NCBI GenBank assembly: GCA_023667095.1
Contig: JAMPAT010000005.1
Coordinates: 83,277-147,276 of the forward strand
Source of the DNA: Bacteroidales bacterium
GTDB taxonomy: Bacteria; Bacteroidota; Bacteroidia; Bacteroidales; UBA932
Direction: 5' to 3'
Length of the DNA stretch: 64,000 nucleotides
A program made the translations under genes and the position numbers. A model generated the notes under the pieces. That model made no database searches, was not told where the DNA came from, and saw nothing but the letters and a program-made list of their open reading frames with translations. The first letter of the stretch is position 1; each line of letters begins with the position of its first letter. Below are positions 1 through 10,500 of the stretch, piece after piece.

Positions 1-1052
1 TCAAACAGCTTTCCTGGAATTGTGGCCTTGTATTCAGGCTCCCTGCGCAGCGGAAGTATCAGCAGCGATGCACATTTCTGCTCTTTGACTGCGACTGTAT
101 GCGGCTGATAGCCATTGTCCCTCAGATATTCCGAAAGTCCGGCATCCTCTATTGAGGAGATTATCTCCCGGTCCGTCTTCCCCACAAGCCTTATCCTGAG
201 CATTTTCCGGAACTCCACGTCCTGTCCGCACTTCTGTGAAAGCACCTGCCAAAGTGCAGCCGGGTTTCCGTCAGCGGCAAAAAGCCCTGTATGCGTCACG
301 TTGAAATATCCATCCGGCTCCACTACCGCATCATCGAAATCGCTCTCGTCAAAACCATTTGTTATAAGTTCAACCCTGGTGGAAGTCATCGCTTCAAAGT
401 CTTTCTGGACCATTGGCGAGACAGCCACGACTGCAGATGCCTCATCAAGTACCTTCTGCTCCAGCCTTTCATGTCTCCTTTCAGTCCAGCGGGTCAGGGA
501 CAGATGCTTGAAATAGAACATCTTTGTCCATGGGTCACGGAAATCTGCAATCCACGGCGTACCTGTAGCCTTTGCCAGCCTGCGGGCAATCAGATGCATT
601 GAATGCGGGGGTCCTGTACTGACAATGACGTCCACGGGATGCTCCCTGAGATATTTTTTCAGATAGCATACGGACGGGGCAATCCAGAAGCACCTCGGGT
701 CGGGGATAAAGAAATTGCCCCTTATGAACATCGAAAGCTTCTGCATAAAGGTCTTTTTCTTTGCATTGACAGGATTGACCTCATTGCTTCCACCCTCTGA
801 GGCATCCTTGCCGCCAAGCAGACGGCGGTATATGCCGTAAGGCTCGAAAATCGGCTTTTTCAGCACTGTCGTGCTGGCCGGGATTTCGTCTTCCAGAGTA
901 TTGTCCACTGCAAGGAGTTCCGGGTTCGCCGGTGTATATATGACTGGTTTCCACCCGTATGCGGGAAGATATTTCGAGAACTTGACCCATCTCTGTACTC
1001 CGGAACCGCCGGAAGGAGGCCAGTAATATGTTATTATCAGAACCTTTTTCAT
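1..1052 (-). CDS. GT4-like glycosyltransferase, C-terminus cut by the window edge
   Basis: The reading frame is open from an ATG at 1052 to base 1 without a stop (350 codons visible), so the gene runs off the left edge. The product begins MKKVLIITYYWPPSGGSGVQ, the hallmark N-terminus of Bacteroidetes GT4-type glycosyltransferases, where the glycine-rich loop (residues 14-17) belongs to the first Rossmann-like half. Other typical segments are STGPPHS (about residue 145), DFRDPW (about 170) and VSPMVQKD (about 210). The part that binds the sugar nucleotide is only partly present, ending ATIPGKLF, the usual site just before the conserved C-terminal helix. It probably adds a sugar in surface polysaccharide or lipid-linked glycan synthesis in the cytoplasm. 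Donor and acceptor cannot be told. It is divergent to mutS. Confidence 0.85.
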   Translation of the reverse strand, partial: MKKVLIITYYWPPSGGSGVQRWVKFSKYLPAYGWKPVIYTPANPELLAVDNTLEDEIPASTTVLKKPIFEPYGIYRRLLGGKDASEGGSNEVNPVNAKKKTFMQKLSMFIRGNFFIPDPRCFWIAPSVCYLKKYLREHPVDVIVSTGPPHSMHLIARRLAKATGTPWIADFRDPWTKMFYFKHLSLTRWTERRHERLEQKVLDEASAVVAVSPMVQKDFEAMTSTRVELITNGFDESDFDDAVVEPDGYFNVTHTGLFAADGNPAALWQVLSQKCGQDVEFRKMLRIRLVGKTDREIISSIEDAGLSEYLRDNGYQPHTVAVKEQKCASLLILPLRREPEYKATIPGKLF

Positions 1053-1108
1053 GCCTTTTTCTGCAACATGGCAGCCCGTATTTCCTTACGCTGCCACGAT
1101 AGAACCGC

Positions 1109-1116
1109 CAAATGTA
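1109..1116 (-). promoter_or_regulatory. possible -7 box for the glycosyltransferase
   Basis: The plus strand reads CAAATGTA, which is TACATTTG on the coding strand and fits the Bacteroidetes TAnnTTTG -7 element. It lies about 57 bp before the ATG. No convincing TTTG -33 element is at the expected spacing, so this is tentative. Confidence 0.3.
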
Positions 1117-1226
1117 CGAAAAAATGTAATATTTCCCGTTATCATAGAATGTCAATGGTCCGTCAATCCACTGTCCCAGGATACATTTTGCTGCCATATT
1201 TTCTTTCCCAGTTCAAGTAAAGTTGC

Positions 1227-1234
1227 TATTTTTG
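1227..1234 (+). promoter_or_regulatory. -7 box of the mutS promoter
   Basis: TATTTTTG matches the Bacteroidetes TAnnTTTG element. A partial -33 match (TTTC) lies 19-20 bp upstream. Transcription would start near 1240, which leaves the TTG at 1248 only a few bases from the 5' end and favours the ATG at 1254 as the mutS start. Confidence 0.5.
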
Positions 1235-1253
1235 TAAGCTTGAAAAATTGAAT

Positions 1254-3950
1254 ATGAAAGAGAAGAAAATATCCGAGACACCGATGATGAAGCAGTTCTT
1301 TTCCTTCAAGGCTGAACACCCTGAAGCCCTGCTGCTTTTCAGATGCGGTGACTTCTACGAGACATACGGGGATGATGCGCTGGTCGCCAGCAAGGTGCTT
1401 GGTATAGTTCTGACAAAGAGGTCAAATGCCTCCCCAGACTCCATACCGATGGCCGGATTCCCGCATCACTCCATAGACATGTATATGCCAAGGCTCGTAA
1501 GGGCCGGATACAAGGTTGCCGTATGTGACCAGCTTGAAGACCCGAAGCTTGCCAAGAAAATAGTCAAGAGAGGCGTAACTGAGCTTGTCACTCCGGGAAT
1601 AGCCTTCAGCGACCAGCTCCTTGAGCAGAAGGAGCACAACTATCTGGCTGGCCTGATGTTCGGCAAGAACAGATGCGGGGTGGCATTCCTTGACGTATCC
1701 ACAGGAACATTCCAGGTGGCCGAAGGCTCAGTGGACTATATAGGAACTCTTCTCGGTTCGTTCGCCCCGAAGGAGCTTCTTGTCAAGAGAGGATATGAAA
1801 AAGAGGTCAAGGAACGCTTCGGCGAGCATTATTATGTCTCCACCCTTGAAGAATGGGCATTTGTCCATGACTCGTCTGTGGAAAAACTCAGGAAGCAGCT
1901 CAATGTGGACTCACTCAAGGGATTCGCCATAGACACATTCCCGCTCGGGATAACTGCAGCCGGAGCATTACTTATATACCTTGAGCAGACACGCCATTCC
2001 GGACTGAGCAACATCTGCTCAATATCAAGGATAGACGAGGGGGCATTTGTCTGGATGGACAGGTTCACTTTCCGCAACCTTGAGATTTTCAATTCTGCGG
2101 CAGGCGGAGAAGGGGTGTCGCTTGTGAGCGTAATGGACCGCTGCTCCTCCCCTATGGGTGCACGAATGCTGAGGACATGGCTGTCAATGCCTATAATGGA
2201 TCTGGAGGAACTGAATTCGCGATATGACATCGTAAGCCATTTCATAGGAAACAGGGACGACCTGACGGATGTGCAGGAAAGAATCGGGAATATCGGTGAC
2301 ATGGAGAGGATTATCTCCCGTGCAGCTGCAGGGCGCATTGTGCCGAGGGAAGTAATGCAGCTCGGACGTGGACTTGCACAGATGGAACCGATTGCAGGGA
2401 TATGCAGCGGGAAAGGTGTCGGGCCACTGGAGAAGATGATAGCCTCAATGAGCAACTGCAGCGGACTTCTCGACAGTATTTCACGCACCATGCATCCGGA
2501 AACTGCCGCAGCCATAGGGAAAGGGCCTGTAATTGCAGAAGGCGTGAATGCAGAGCTTGATGAACTGAGAGATATAGCTACCCACGGCAAGGACTATCTG
2601 CTTGCAATACAGCAGCGCGAAATGGAGCGTACAGGAATCACTTCCCTGAAGATAAGCTACAATTCCGTATTCGGCTACTACCTTGAGGTCCGCAACACCC
2701 ACAAGGACAAGGTTCCGGAGGAATGGATAAGAAAGCAGACCCTCGTAAATGCAGAAAGATATATCACACAGGAGCTTAAAGAATATGAGGAGAAGATCCT
2801 CGGTGCTGAGGAGAAGATTTATGTACTTGAAAGCCGGATTTTCTCGGAACTTATAGCAGACATACAGAAAAATATCCCTGCAATACAGAACAACTGCCGT
2901 GTAATAGCCAGGCTTGATGTACTCGCAGGATTTGCCGAACTGGCAATCTCGAACAGATACTGCCGTCCGCAGATGGACGACAGCCGGACAATTGACATCA
3001 AGGGCAGCCGCCATGCTGTAATCGAGACACTTATGCCTGCTGGGGAGGAATTTATCCCGAATGACATTTACCTTGACAACGAAAGGCAGCAGATTATAAT
3101 CCTGACCGGTCCGAACATGGCCGGTAAATCAGCATTGCTCCGGCAGACAGCCCTCATTGTCCTAATGGCCCAGGTGGGTTCATTCGTGCCGGCATCCGAG
3201 GCCAGGATAGGATATTGCGACAAGATATTCACACGTGTCGGGGCATCGGACAACATATCACGAGGAGAATCCACATTCATGGTGGAAATGCTTGAGACAT
3301 CGATGATTCTGCATAACCTTTCGTCACGTTCGCTTGTCCTTCTGGATGAAATCGGGCGCGGTACATCTACATACGACGGAATGTCAATCGCCCGCGCAAT
3401 TGTGGAGTATATCCATGAATACGGGGACGGGGCAAAGACACTGTTTGCAACACATTACCACGAGCTTAACGACCTCGAGAACATCTATCGGCGGGTAAGG
3501 AATTTCCATATTGCAGTAAAGGAAGTGGGAAAGAACGTGATTTTCCTGCGCAAGTTGAAAGAAGGGGGCGTTGCACACAGCTTCGGTATCCATGTGGCAA
3601 GGATGGCGGGAATGCCTAGACAGGTGGTCGAGGCCGCGGAAAGGACGCTTGAATCGCTGGAGAAAGGCTCACTGAGGAATATGGTCTCTGCTTCCAATCT
3701 GGATGAGACTGCGGCAGCTGCCGATGCAGCACAGGAGGAGACCGTCAATAAGAAAGGTACATCAAAACCGCACAATGTCAAGGAAGGACGTGTCGAGAGC
3801 GATGGATCAATCCAGCTTTCGTTCTTCCAGCTGGAAGACCCTCTGCTGATGTCACTCCGCGATGACCTGAACGCTGCTGACATCAACAGCATGACACCTC
3901 TGCAGGCCTTTGACCTGCTCAGGTCCATGAAAGAGAAAATGGGAATATAA
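1254..3950 (+). CDS. mutS: DNA mismatch repair protein MutS
   Basis: This is a complete MutS of 898 aa that recognises mismatches and small loops and recruits MutL in the cytoplasm. The mismatch-binding Phe-X-Glu motif is F34-Y35-E36 in GDFYETYGDD. The C-terminal ATPase has Walker A GPNMAGKS (residues 619-626), Walker B LVLLDEIGRGTS (from 694) and the downstream ATHYHEL signature. The C-terminus TPLQAFDLLRSMKEK matches the MutS tail. Length is slightly above the usual 850-880 aa because of a polar insert after the ATPase (about residues 810-855). An in-frame TTG at 1248 would add two residues; the ATG is preferred because of the promoter position. The next gene begins 14 bp after the stop, so the two may be co-transcribed. 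Confidence 0.97.
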   Translation: MKEKKISETPMMKQFFSFKAEHPEALLLFRCGDFYETYGDDALVASKVLGIVLTKRSNASPDSIPMAGFPHHSIDMYMPRLVRAGYKVAVCDQLEDPKLAKKIVKRGVTELVTPGIAFSDQLLEQKEHNYLAGLMFGKNRCGVAFLDVSTGTFQVAEGSVDYIGTLLGSFAPKELLVKRGYEKEVKERFGEHYYVSTLEEWAFVHDSSVEKLRKQLNVDSLKGFAIDTFPLGITAAGALLIYLEQTRHSGLSNICSISRIDEGAFVWMDRFTFRNLEIFNSAAGGEGVSLVSVMDRCSSPMGARMLRTWLSMPIMDLEELNSRYDIVSHFIGNRDDLTDVQERIGNIGDMERIISRAAAGRIVPREVMQLGRGLAQMEPIAGICSGKGVGPLEKMIASMSNCSGLLDSISRTMHPETAAAIGKGPVIAEGVNAELDELRDIATHGKDYLLAIQQREMERTGITSLKISYNSVFGYYLEVRNTHKDKVPEEWIRKQTLVNAERYITQELKEYEEKILGAEEKIYVLESRIFSELIADIQKNIPAIQNNCRVIARLDVLAGFAELAISNRYCRPQMDDSRTIDIKGSRHAVIETLMPAGEEFIPNDIYLDNERQQIIILTGPNMAGKSALLRQTALIVLMAQVGSFVPASEARIGYCDKIFTRVGASDNISRGESTFMVEMLETSMILHNLSSRSLVLLDEIGRGTSTYDGMSIARAIVEYIHEYGDGAKTLFATHYHELNDLENIYRRVRNFHIAVKEVGKNVIFLRKLKEGGVAHSFGIHVARMAGMPRQVVEAAERTLESLEKGSLRNMVSASNLDETAAAADAAQEETVNKKGTSKPHNVKEGRVESDGSIQLSFFQLEDPLLMSLRDDLNAADINSMTPLQAFDLLRSMKEKMGI

Positions 3951-3964
3951 ATAACTGATATATA

Positions 3965-5908
3965 ATGAAAAAAGCACTAACTCTACTGGCCTTTGCCCTT
4001 TTTGCTGCAACAATGTCATCTGCAGCACCGAAAAATTTCAGCCTTGTCTCACCGGACGGCAGACTGGCAGCATCGATTGAACTCGGCGATGGTATAACAT
4101 GGGCGGTGTCACAGGACGGTGTCCAGCTGATTGACCCGTCAGGAATATCAATGTCCCTCACGGACGGGACCGTCTACGGGAACGGCAAACTCCGCAGGGC
4201 AGTACGCACAAACTCAGTAGACCACAATGAGATAACCTTCATCTTCCAGAAATATGACCTTGTCTTCAGGGCATACAATGAAGGGGTTGCCTACAGGTTT
4301 GTCTCCAAGGCAGATGAACCGTTCAAGGTTGCTTCCGAGGAAGCCACATTCAACTTCCCGGAAGACTGGAACATGTGGGCTTCATACGTATGCCAGCATA
4401 CGGAGACACTTGAAAGCCAGTTCTGGAACTCATTTGAGAACACATACACATATTCCCCGATATCCGGATGGAATACCTCAAGGCTTGCCTTCCTGCCACT
4501 GCTTGTGGACGCTGCAGACGGGAAGAAAATCTGTATAACAGAATCGGACCTCACAAACTATCCGGGAATGTACCTCTACAACGGAGACGGCAAGGCTTCC
4601 ATGAAAGGTGTCTACGCAGGTTATCCGAAGGAGATAGAATACGGCGGGCACAACAACCTGCAGGGACTCGTGAAGAGCCGTGAAGACTATATCGCAAAAT
4701 ATGACGGGGCTACTGCATTCCCGTGGAGAATTGTCGCAGTCTCCTCTTCAGACAAGGAGCTCCTGGCCAACAGGATGGTCTACAACCTGGCAAAGCCTGC
4801 CGACCCTTCAATGGATTTCAGCTGGGTCAGGCCTGGAAAGGTTGCCTGGGACTGGTGGAACGACTGGAACATCAAGGGAGTGGATTTCCGTGCAGGAATC
4901 AACAATGACACTTACAAATATTACATAGATTTCGCCTCAAGTAACGGCATCGAATATGTCATCCTTGACGAGGGCTGGGCAGTGAACATGAAGGCGGACC
5001 TCATGCAGATAATTCCAGAAATAGACCTTGTGGAACTTACAAGATATGCCGCAGAACGCAATGTGGGCCTTATTCTCTGGGCCGGATACTGGGCTTTCGA
5101 GAGGGACATGGAGAATGTCTGCCGCCATTATTCAGAAATGGGAATCAAGGGCTTCAAGGTCGACTTCATGGACAGGGACGACCAGATGATGGTGGATTTC
5201 CACAGGAGGGCAGCAGAAATGACCGCGAAATATGGCCTCATGATAGATTTCCACGGCACATACAAGCCTGCAGGACTGGACAGGACTTTCCCGAATGTAG
5301 TCAACTACGAGGGAGTCTTCGGCCTGGAGAACATGAAATGGAGCAACACCGTCGACCAGGTCACCTACGATGTCACAATACCGTTCATCCGTATGGTTGC
5401 AGGACCGATGGACTACACCCAGGGAGCTATGCGCAATGCAACCAGGGGCAATTACAGGGCAGTGAATTCAGAGGGAATGAGCCAGGGTACACGCTGCCGC
5501 CAGCTTGCAGAATACGTAGTCTTCAATTCACCTCTCTGCATGCTGTGCGACTCCCCTTCAAACTATATGGCAGAGCCGGAAAGCATGGAATACATCTCCA
5601 GCATCCCTACTGTATGGGACGAGATTGTGCCCCTTGACGCAAAGGTGGGAGACTATGTTGCAGTTGCAAAGCGCAGCGGTGATGTCTGGTATGTCGGTGC
5701 GATGACCGACTGGGATGCCCGCACAATGGAGCTTGACCTTTCTTTCCTCGGTGACGGAGAGTGGAATATAGAATACTTTGCAGACGGAATCAATGCAGAC
5801 CGCATGGCATCCGACTACAGGAAAGGCACCTCTGTCCTGCCTGCATCACGCAAGCTGACAGTCCGGATGGCTCCAGGCGGCGGATTTGCAGCCCGCCTCA
5901 GCAGATAA
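3965..5908 (+). CDS. GH97 family alpha-glycosidase (retaining type, alpha-galactosidase-like)
   Basis: This 647-aa exported enzyme has a signal peptide (MKKALTLLAFALFAATMSSA), an N-terminal beta-sandwich (about 25-260), a TIM-barrel catalytic domain (about 275-540) and a C-terminal beta domain. That is the GH97 layout. VDFMDRDDQ places an Asp at 400, where retaining GH97 enzymes have their nucleophile and the inverting SusB type lacks it. E449 in NYEGVFG is the likely acid/base. By family knowledge this favours a retaining alpha-galactosidase-like activity over a SusB-type alpha-glucosidase. It should act in the periplasm. It follows mutS after 14 bp and precedes a lipoprotein gene by 5 bp. 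The subfamily assignment is inference from this motif only. Confidence 0.85.
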   Translation: MKKALTLLAFALFAATMSSAAPKNFSLVSPDGRLAASIELGDGITWAVSQDGVQLIDPSGISMSLTDGTVYGNGKLRRAVRTNSVDHNEITFIFQKYDLVFRAYNEGVAYRFVSKADEPFKVASEEATFNFPEDWNMWASYVCQHTETLESQFWNSFENTYTYSPISGWNTSRLAFLPLLVDAADGKKICITESDLTNYPGMYLYNGDGKASMKGVYAGYPKEIEYGGHNNLQGLVKSREDYIAKYDGATAFPWRIVAVSSSDKELLANRMVYNLAKPADPSMDFSWVRPGKVAWDWWNDWNIKGVDFRAGINNDTYKYYIDFASSNGIEYVILDEGWAVNMKADLMQIIPEIDLVELTRYAAERNVGLILWAGYWAFERDMENVCRHYSEMGIKGFKVDFMDRDDQMMVDFHRRAAEMTAKYGLMIDFHGTYKPAGLDRTFPNVVNYEGVFGLENMKWSNTVDQVTYDVTIPFIRMVAGPMDYTQGAMRNATRGNYRAVNSEGMSQGTRCRQLAEYVVFNSPLCMLCDSPSNYMAEPESMEYISSIPTVWDEIVPLDAKVGDYVAVAKRSGDVWYVGAMTDWDARTMELDLSFLGDGEWNIEYFADGINADRMASDYRKGTSVLPASRKLTVRMAPGGGFAARLSR

Positions 5909-5913
5909 ACGCA

Positions 5914-6447
5914 ATGACAATGAAAAGAAGACATAGGCTGCTGGCTGCAATGGCAGCCGCCATATTGGCAATATCGGCATGTGAAAAGGAAGGTACTCCA
6001 AGATTCAGGGGCAACTACACCTTCAAGACCGGAGGGACACTGACTGTAAGGTCCACAGACGCTGTCGCATCAGAAAATTCGACAATATCAATAGTCTCCG
6101 AAAACGGACAGATGGACATTGTCACGACAGACAAGTCCACCGGGGAAATGATTGTCACAATGAATATCGTAGGCGGCCCTGCCGTAAGGTTCAATGCCAG
6201 GGCGGATGGAAAGACACTTACATTGTCACCTGTCAGGCGGCAGGTGTCACTAAGCCCGGCAAACACATCTTCAGAGATTCTGCGCCCATTGGCGGATGTA
6301 GCCGTAGGCGGGACAGGGGAAAGATACGACAATCTGGTCATTTTCAGACTGGACTATGAGGGAAGCTACACATACGCCGGCAAAGAATACGAAATCGTGG
6401 CAAGTTCGGTAGACTGCATCGCAAAGCAGAACTGGCAGGCGCACTAA
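5914..6447 (+). CDS. small lipoprotein of unknown function
   Basis: This 177-aa protein starts at 5914 (or at the ATG two codons later). The N-terminus is basic, then a hydrophobic segment ends in a lipobox (LAISAC, Cys at about residue 23), so it should be lipid-anchored. The mature part is rich in Thr, Ser and Val and looks all-beta, with repeated short strands such as TGGTLTV and NGQMDIV, a pattern seen in small periplasmic lipocalin-like lipoproteins. I do not recognise a family. It is 5 bp after the GH97 gene and 44 bp before the efflux operon. Confidence 0.7.
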   Translation: MTMKRRHRLLAAMAAAILAISACEKEGTPRFRGNYTFKTGGTLTVRSTDAVASENSTISIVSENGQMDIVTTDKSTGEMIVTMNIVGGPAVRFNARADGKTLTLSPVRRQVSLSPANTSSEILRPLADVAVGGTGERYDNLVIFRLDYEGSYTYAGKEYEIVASSVDCIAKQNWQAH

Positions 6448-6491
6448 CATCCAGGAGGACAAGCTGTTAAATTTTACCACCCCGACAATTT

Positions 6492-7535
6492 ATGAATACA
6501 TTGAAACGACACATTGCCATCCTGTCAGGAGCAGTCCTTGCAGGGGGAATGCTTGCAGGATGTGTAAATACCGGCACAGGAGCAAATCCGGCAGAAAGGG
6601 AAGCCGTTGCGGTAAAGGTCATTGAAGTCAGCATGGACGGAAGCGCGGCAACGAAGACATATATAGGCACTGTTCATCCAGCCAGGTCAACAGTGCTGTC
6701 ATGCAGCCATTCCGGAACATTGGTGGAGCTTAATGCAAGGCAGGGGCAGCATGTCAGGCAAGGAGATGTCATAGCAGTCATAAATTCCCAGGGTGTCAAA
6801 AGTTCTCTGGATATGGCCGCAGCGACTCTGCAGCAGGCCCGTGACGGCTACAGACGCGCCAAGTCAGTCCATGGGAGCGGAAGCATGGCAGATGTCAAGA
6901 TGATAGAGGTCGAGACACAGCTTCGGCAGGCAGAGGCGGCATACGCTGCAGCAGAAAAGGCATATTCAGACTGCACAATAAAGGCCCCGTTCTCAGGTGC
7001 AATAGGGGAAGTATATGCTGAAGCCGGTGTGGAGATGTCAGTGGCTGGACCCATTGTCAAGATTATGGACATTTCATCCGTAGAAATCCGTTTCCCCGTA
7101 CCTGAGGGAGAAATAAATTCTGTCCGGACAGGCACTGGAGCAATAATCGGCATACAGGCTATTGAAAAGGAGAATATCCCTGTCCGCATCACTTCGAAAG
7201 GGATTGCAGCGTCTGCACTTGCACATACATACGAATGCACGGCTGTCCCTGACGCAAGGATTGACGGGCTTATGCCGGGCATGGTATGCAAGGTAAGGAT
7301 CCCGGGTGGAAACTCACGTTCGGCAGTCATCCCTTCTTCTGTGATAAAGACCGATGCCTCCGGCAGATATGTATGGGCAGTAAAGGACTTGAAGGCAGTA
7401 AGGCTTCCTGTTGTGACAGGAGGTTTTTCCGGCAACGGTGTCATCATATCCGAAGGACTTCAGGCCGGTGACCTTGTGATTGTCGAGGGGGCAAGGAAAG
7501 TAAGTTCTGGAATGAAAGTCAAAATCGTGGAATGA
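6492..7535 (+). CDS. RND efflux periplasmic adaptor (membrane fusion protein)
   Basis: This 347-aa lipoprotein (lipobox LAGC, Cys24) has an HlyD/AcrA-like layout: a lipoyl half (QGQHVRQGDVIAVINSQGV, about 75-95), a helical hairpin (about 95-160, Ala/Gln rich), the returning lipoyl half (CTIKAPFSGAIGEV), a beta-barrel and a membrane-proximal domain. It should bridge the inner-membrane pump and the outer-membrane channel. Its stop overlaps the start of the pump gene (ATGA), so the two are translationally coupled. The substrate is unknown. Confidence 0.9.
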   Translation: MNTLKRHIAILSGAVLAGGMLAGCVNTGTGANPAEREAVAVKVIEVSMDGSAATKTYIGTVHPARSTVLSCSHSGTLVELNARQGQHVRQGDVIAVINSQGVKSSLDMAAATLQQARDGYRRAKSVHGSGSMADVKMIEVETQLRQAEAAYAAAEKAYSDCTIKAPFSGAIGEVYAEAGVEMSVAGPIVKIMDISSVEIRFPVPEGEINSVRTGTGAIIGIQAIEKENIPVRITSKGIAASALAHTYECTAVPDARIDGLMPGMVCKVRIPGGNSRSAVIPSSVIKTDASGRYVWAVKDLKAVRLPVVTGGFSGNGVIISEGLQAGDLVIVEGARKVSSGMKVKIVE

Positions 7536-10500
7536 TGCAAAGGCAAGGTAAATTCATACGCGCCTCCATTGCCCAGAAAAAGATTGTGTATTTCATCCTT
7601 TTTCTGCTGATTGCCATCGGAATATATGGGTTGACAACCATCAACAAGGATGAGTTCCCGACATTCGAGATCAAGGAGGGGCTTGTTGTGGGAGTGTATC
7701 CCGGAGCTACAGCCACAGAGGTAGAAGAGCAGCTGACAAAGCCATTGGAGGAGCTTCTGTTCACATTTTCAGAGGTAAGCAGGTCAACATATTCATATTC
7801 AAGGGACGGGATATGCTACATATATGTCATGCTTGACTCCCCCGCAAGCAAGAAGGACGAAGTGTGGTCAAAGATAAAGCACCAGCTCAATTCATTCAAG
7901 CCTATGCTCCCTCCCGGTGTGCTCGCCGTAGCGGTAATGGATGATTTCAGCTCGATATCCTCACTGCTGATTGCAATGGAGTCACAGGACAAGAGCTACA
8001 GCGAGATGAAGGAGTATTCGGACGGACTGTGCGAAAGGCTTCGGGAAATTCCGGCACTTGCAAACGCAAGGGCCTACGGCACCCAGGAGGAGGAAATCGC
8101 TGTCCACGTGGACATGGACAGGCTTTCAGCGTATGGAATCACCCCATCCATGCTGATGCTTGACTATCAGACATCGTCCCTGCAGACAATGGGAGGCACA
8201 TTCAGGACCTCCTGCACAGAATCACCGATACATGTCACGGCAACAGCCGGAAGCGAAAAGGAGATAGCCGAAAAGATAATATATGCCGGTCCACAGGGGG
8301 ACATTCTGAGGCTATGCGACATTGCAACAATCGAAAGAAGATATAAAGAGCCGTCATCAATCGTTGGCTATAATGGGCATACCGCCCTCATTGTCTCTGT
8401 CGAGATGCGTCCGGACAACAACATCGTGGCATTCGGGCGCGAGGTGGACAAGGTGCTGAACGAATTTGGCAAGGATCTGCCGGAGAGCGTAAAGGTGACC
8501 AAGATAACAGACCAGCCTAAAGTTGTCAGGACATCTGTGTGGTCATTCCTGCGTGACCTGGTGATTTCCATGCTGGTGGTGATTGTGGTGATGCTGCTGC
8601 TGTTTCCGGCACGTTCCGCGATGATAGCAAGCACCGGTGTCCCTGCCTGTACAGCTGTCGCAATTGCTGTGATGTACCTCACAGGAATGAGCCTCAACAC
8701 AGTGACACTCGCAGCACTGATCGTTGTCCTCGGAATGATTGTGGACGACTCAATCATAACAATGGACGGCTACATGGACAAGCTCGGACGCGGGATGGAG
8801 CGTGTAGATGCCGCCTGTGCAAGTGCAAAGGAACTGTTCATGCCTATGCTGCTTGCCACTGCAGCCATCAGCCTTATGTTCTTCCCTATGCTCGGAATCA
8901 TCTCCGGATATCTCGGTGATTTTGTCCAGTCTTTCCCTTGGGTAATCAGCATTGCACTTGCAGCTTCCCTGATATATGCAGTCACCGTGGTGCCTTCATT
9001 GGAAGTCAAATACATACGTTCCGCAAAGACAGACGGCAACGGATGGTTTGCGCGGGGTCAGGAGAAATTCTTCAACGGGCTGCAGAACGGCTACGAGAAG
9101 CTGCAGGGAATCTGTTTCAGGCATCCGTACCTGACCATCCTTGCAGGAATTACGGCAATTGCGCTCGGGATACTCATGTTCCTGCAGCTGAACATCCAGA
9201 TGATGCCTATGGCAGTCAGGGACTGCTTTGCGGTAGAGATATACCTTGATGCAAACGCGGGACTGGACAAGACAAGGGAAATCACAGATTCACTCGAACA
9301 TATCCTGCTGTCAGACAAACGTGTCACTTCGGTAACTTCCTTTGTCGGGACCGGTTCACCACGTTTCCATTCCACATACGCGCCAAAGGTCCCTGCACCG
9401 AATTTTGCACAGCTGATAGTCAATACCGGCACGACAAAGGAGACTGAGGACATATTGAGGGAATATGAGACCGTGTATGAAAGCTATTTCCCTGAGGCAC
9501 AGATCCGGTTCAAGCAGATGGACTACCAGGGAAATGCTACGGCACAGGTGGATGTCACATTCAAGGGAGCATCAATGGATGAGATGAGACCGTATGCCGA
9601 TTCCCTGAAAGGCTTCATGTCCGGCATGGATGATATGCTGAAATGGGTTCACAGCGACTGCGATGAACATGTCTCGACCATAAATGTCAACCTTGACCCG
9701 GAAGAGGCCGCACGGCTTGGTGTCAACAGGACATTGCTGTCATTGTCGCTTGCAGGCGCGTTCAACGGCCTTGCAATTGCATCGGTATGGGAGGACGGCA
9801 CAAAGATTCCGGTAACCCTGTACAGCAAATCAGTTTCATCAGACATGCCTTATGAAACCGTCGGCAACCAGATGATCCCGACATCACTGCCTGGTGTGGA
9901 TGTCCCGTTGAGACAGGTGGCATCCGTAACCCCCGGATGGGAGCCGAAGGAGATTCCGCACACAGGAGGCCGCCAAAGCATCGGTGTCTATGCTGACATG
10001 GTCATGGGACAGAGCCAGCCTGAGGCAATGGCTATGATTGACAAATATATCAATGACAAGATTGCACCGGTACTTCCGGCAGGGATACAGATTTCATACG
10101 GAGGGCTTACCGGAACAAACAATACAGTCATTCCTGAAATAATGCTCAGCTTCTTCTGTGCAGTTGCTGTGCTTTTCTTCTTCCTGCTTTTCCATTTCAA
10201 GAAGATGTCCCTTGCAGTACTGACAATGGTGCTGAGCCTTCTATGCCTGTTCGGTGCGTTTTTCGGGCTGTGGATATTCGGACTTGACTTCGGTATGACA
10301 TCTGTGCTCGGGCTGATAAGCCTTGTGGGAATCATAGTCAGGAACGGCATAATAATGTTTGAATATGCAGAGGAACTGCGTTTTGCCGGCGGACTTTCCG
10401 TCAAGGAAGCCGCAGAGGAGGCCGGGCGCAGGAGGATGAGGCCGATATTCCTTACTTCATGTACAACAGCCCTCGGGGTGCTGCCGATGATTCTTAGCGG

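Noticed and set aside
1832..2590. 252-codon minus-strand open frame inside mutS
   Set aside because: Fully inside mutS, Ser/Pro-rich translation typical of a reverse-complement shadow.
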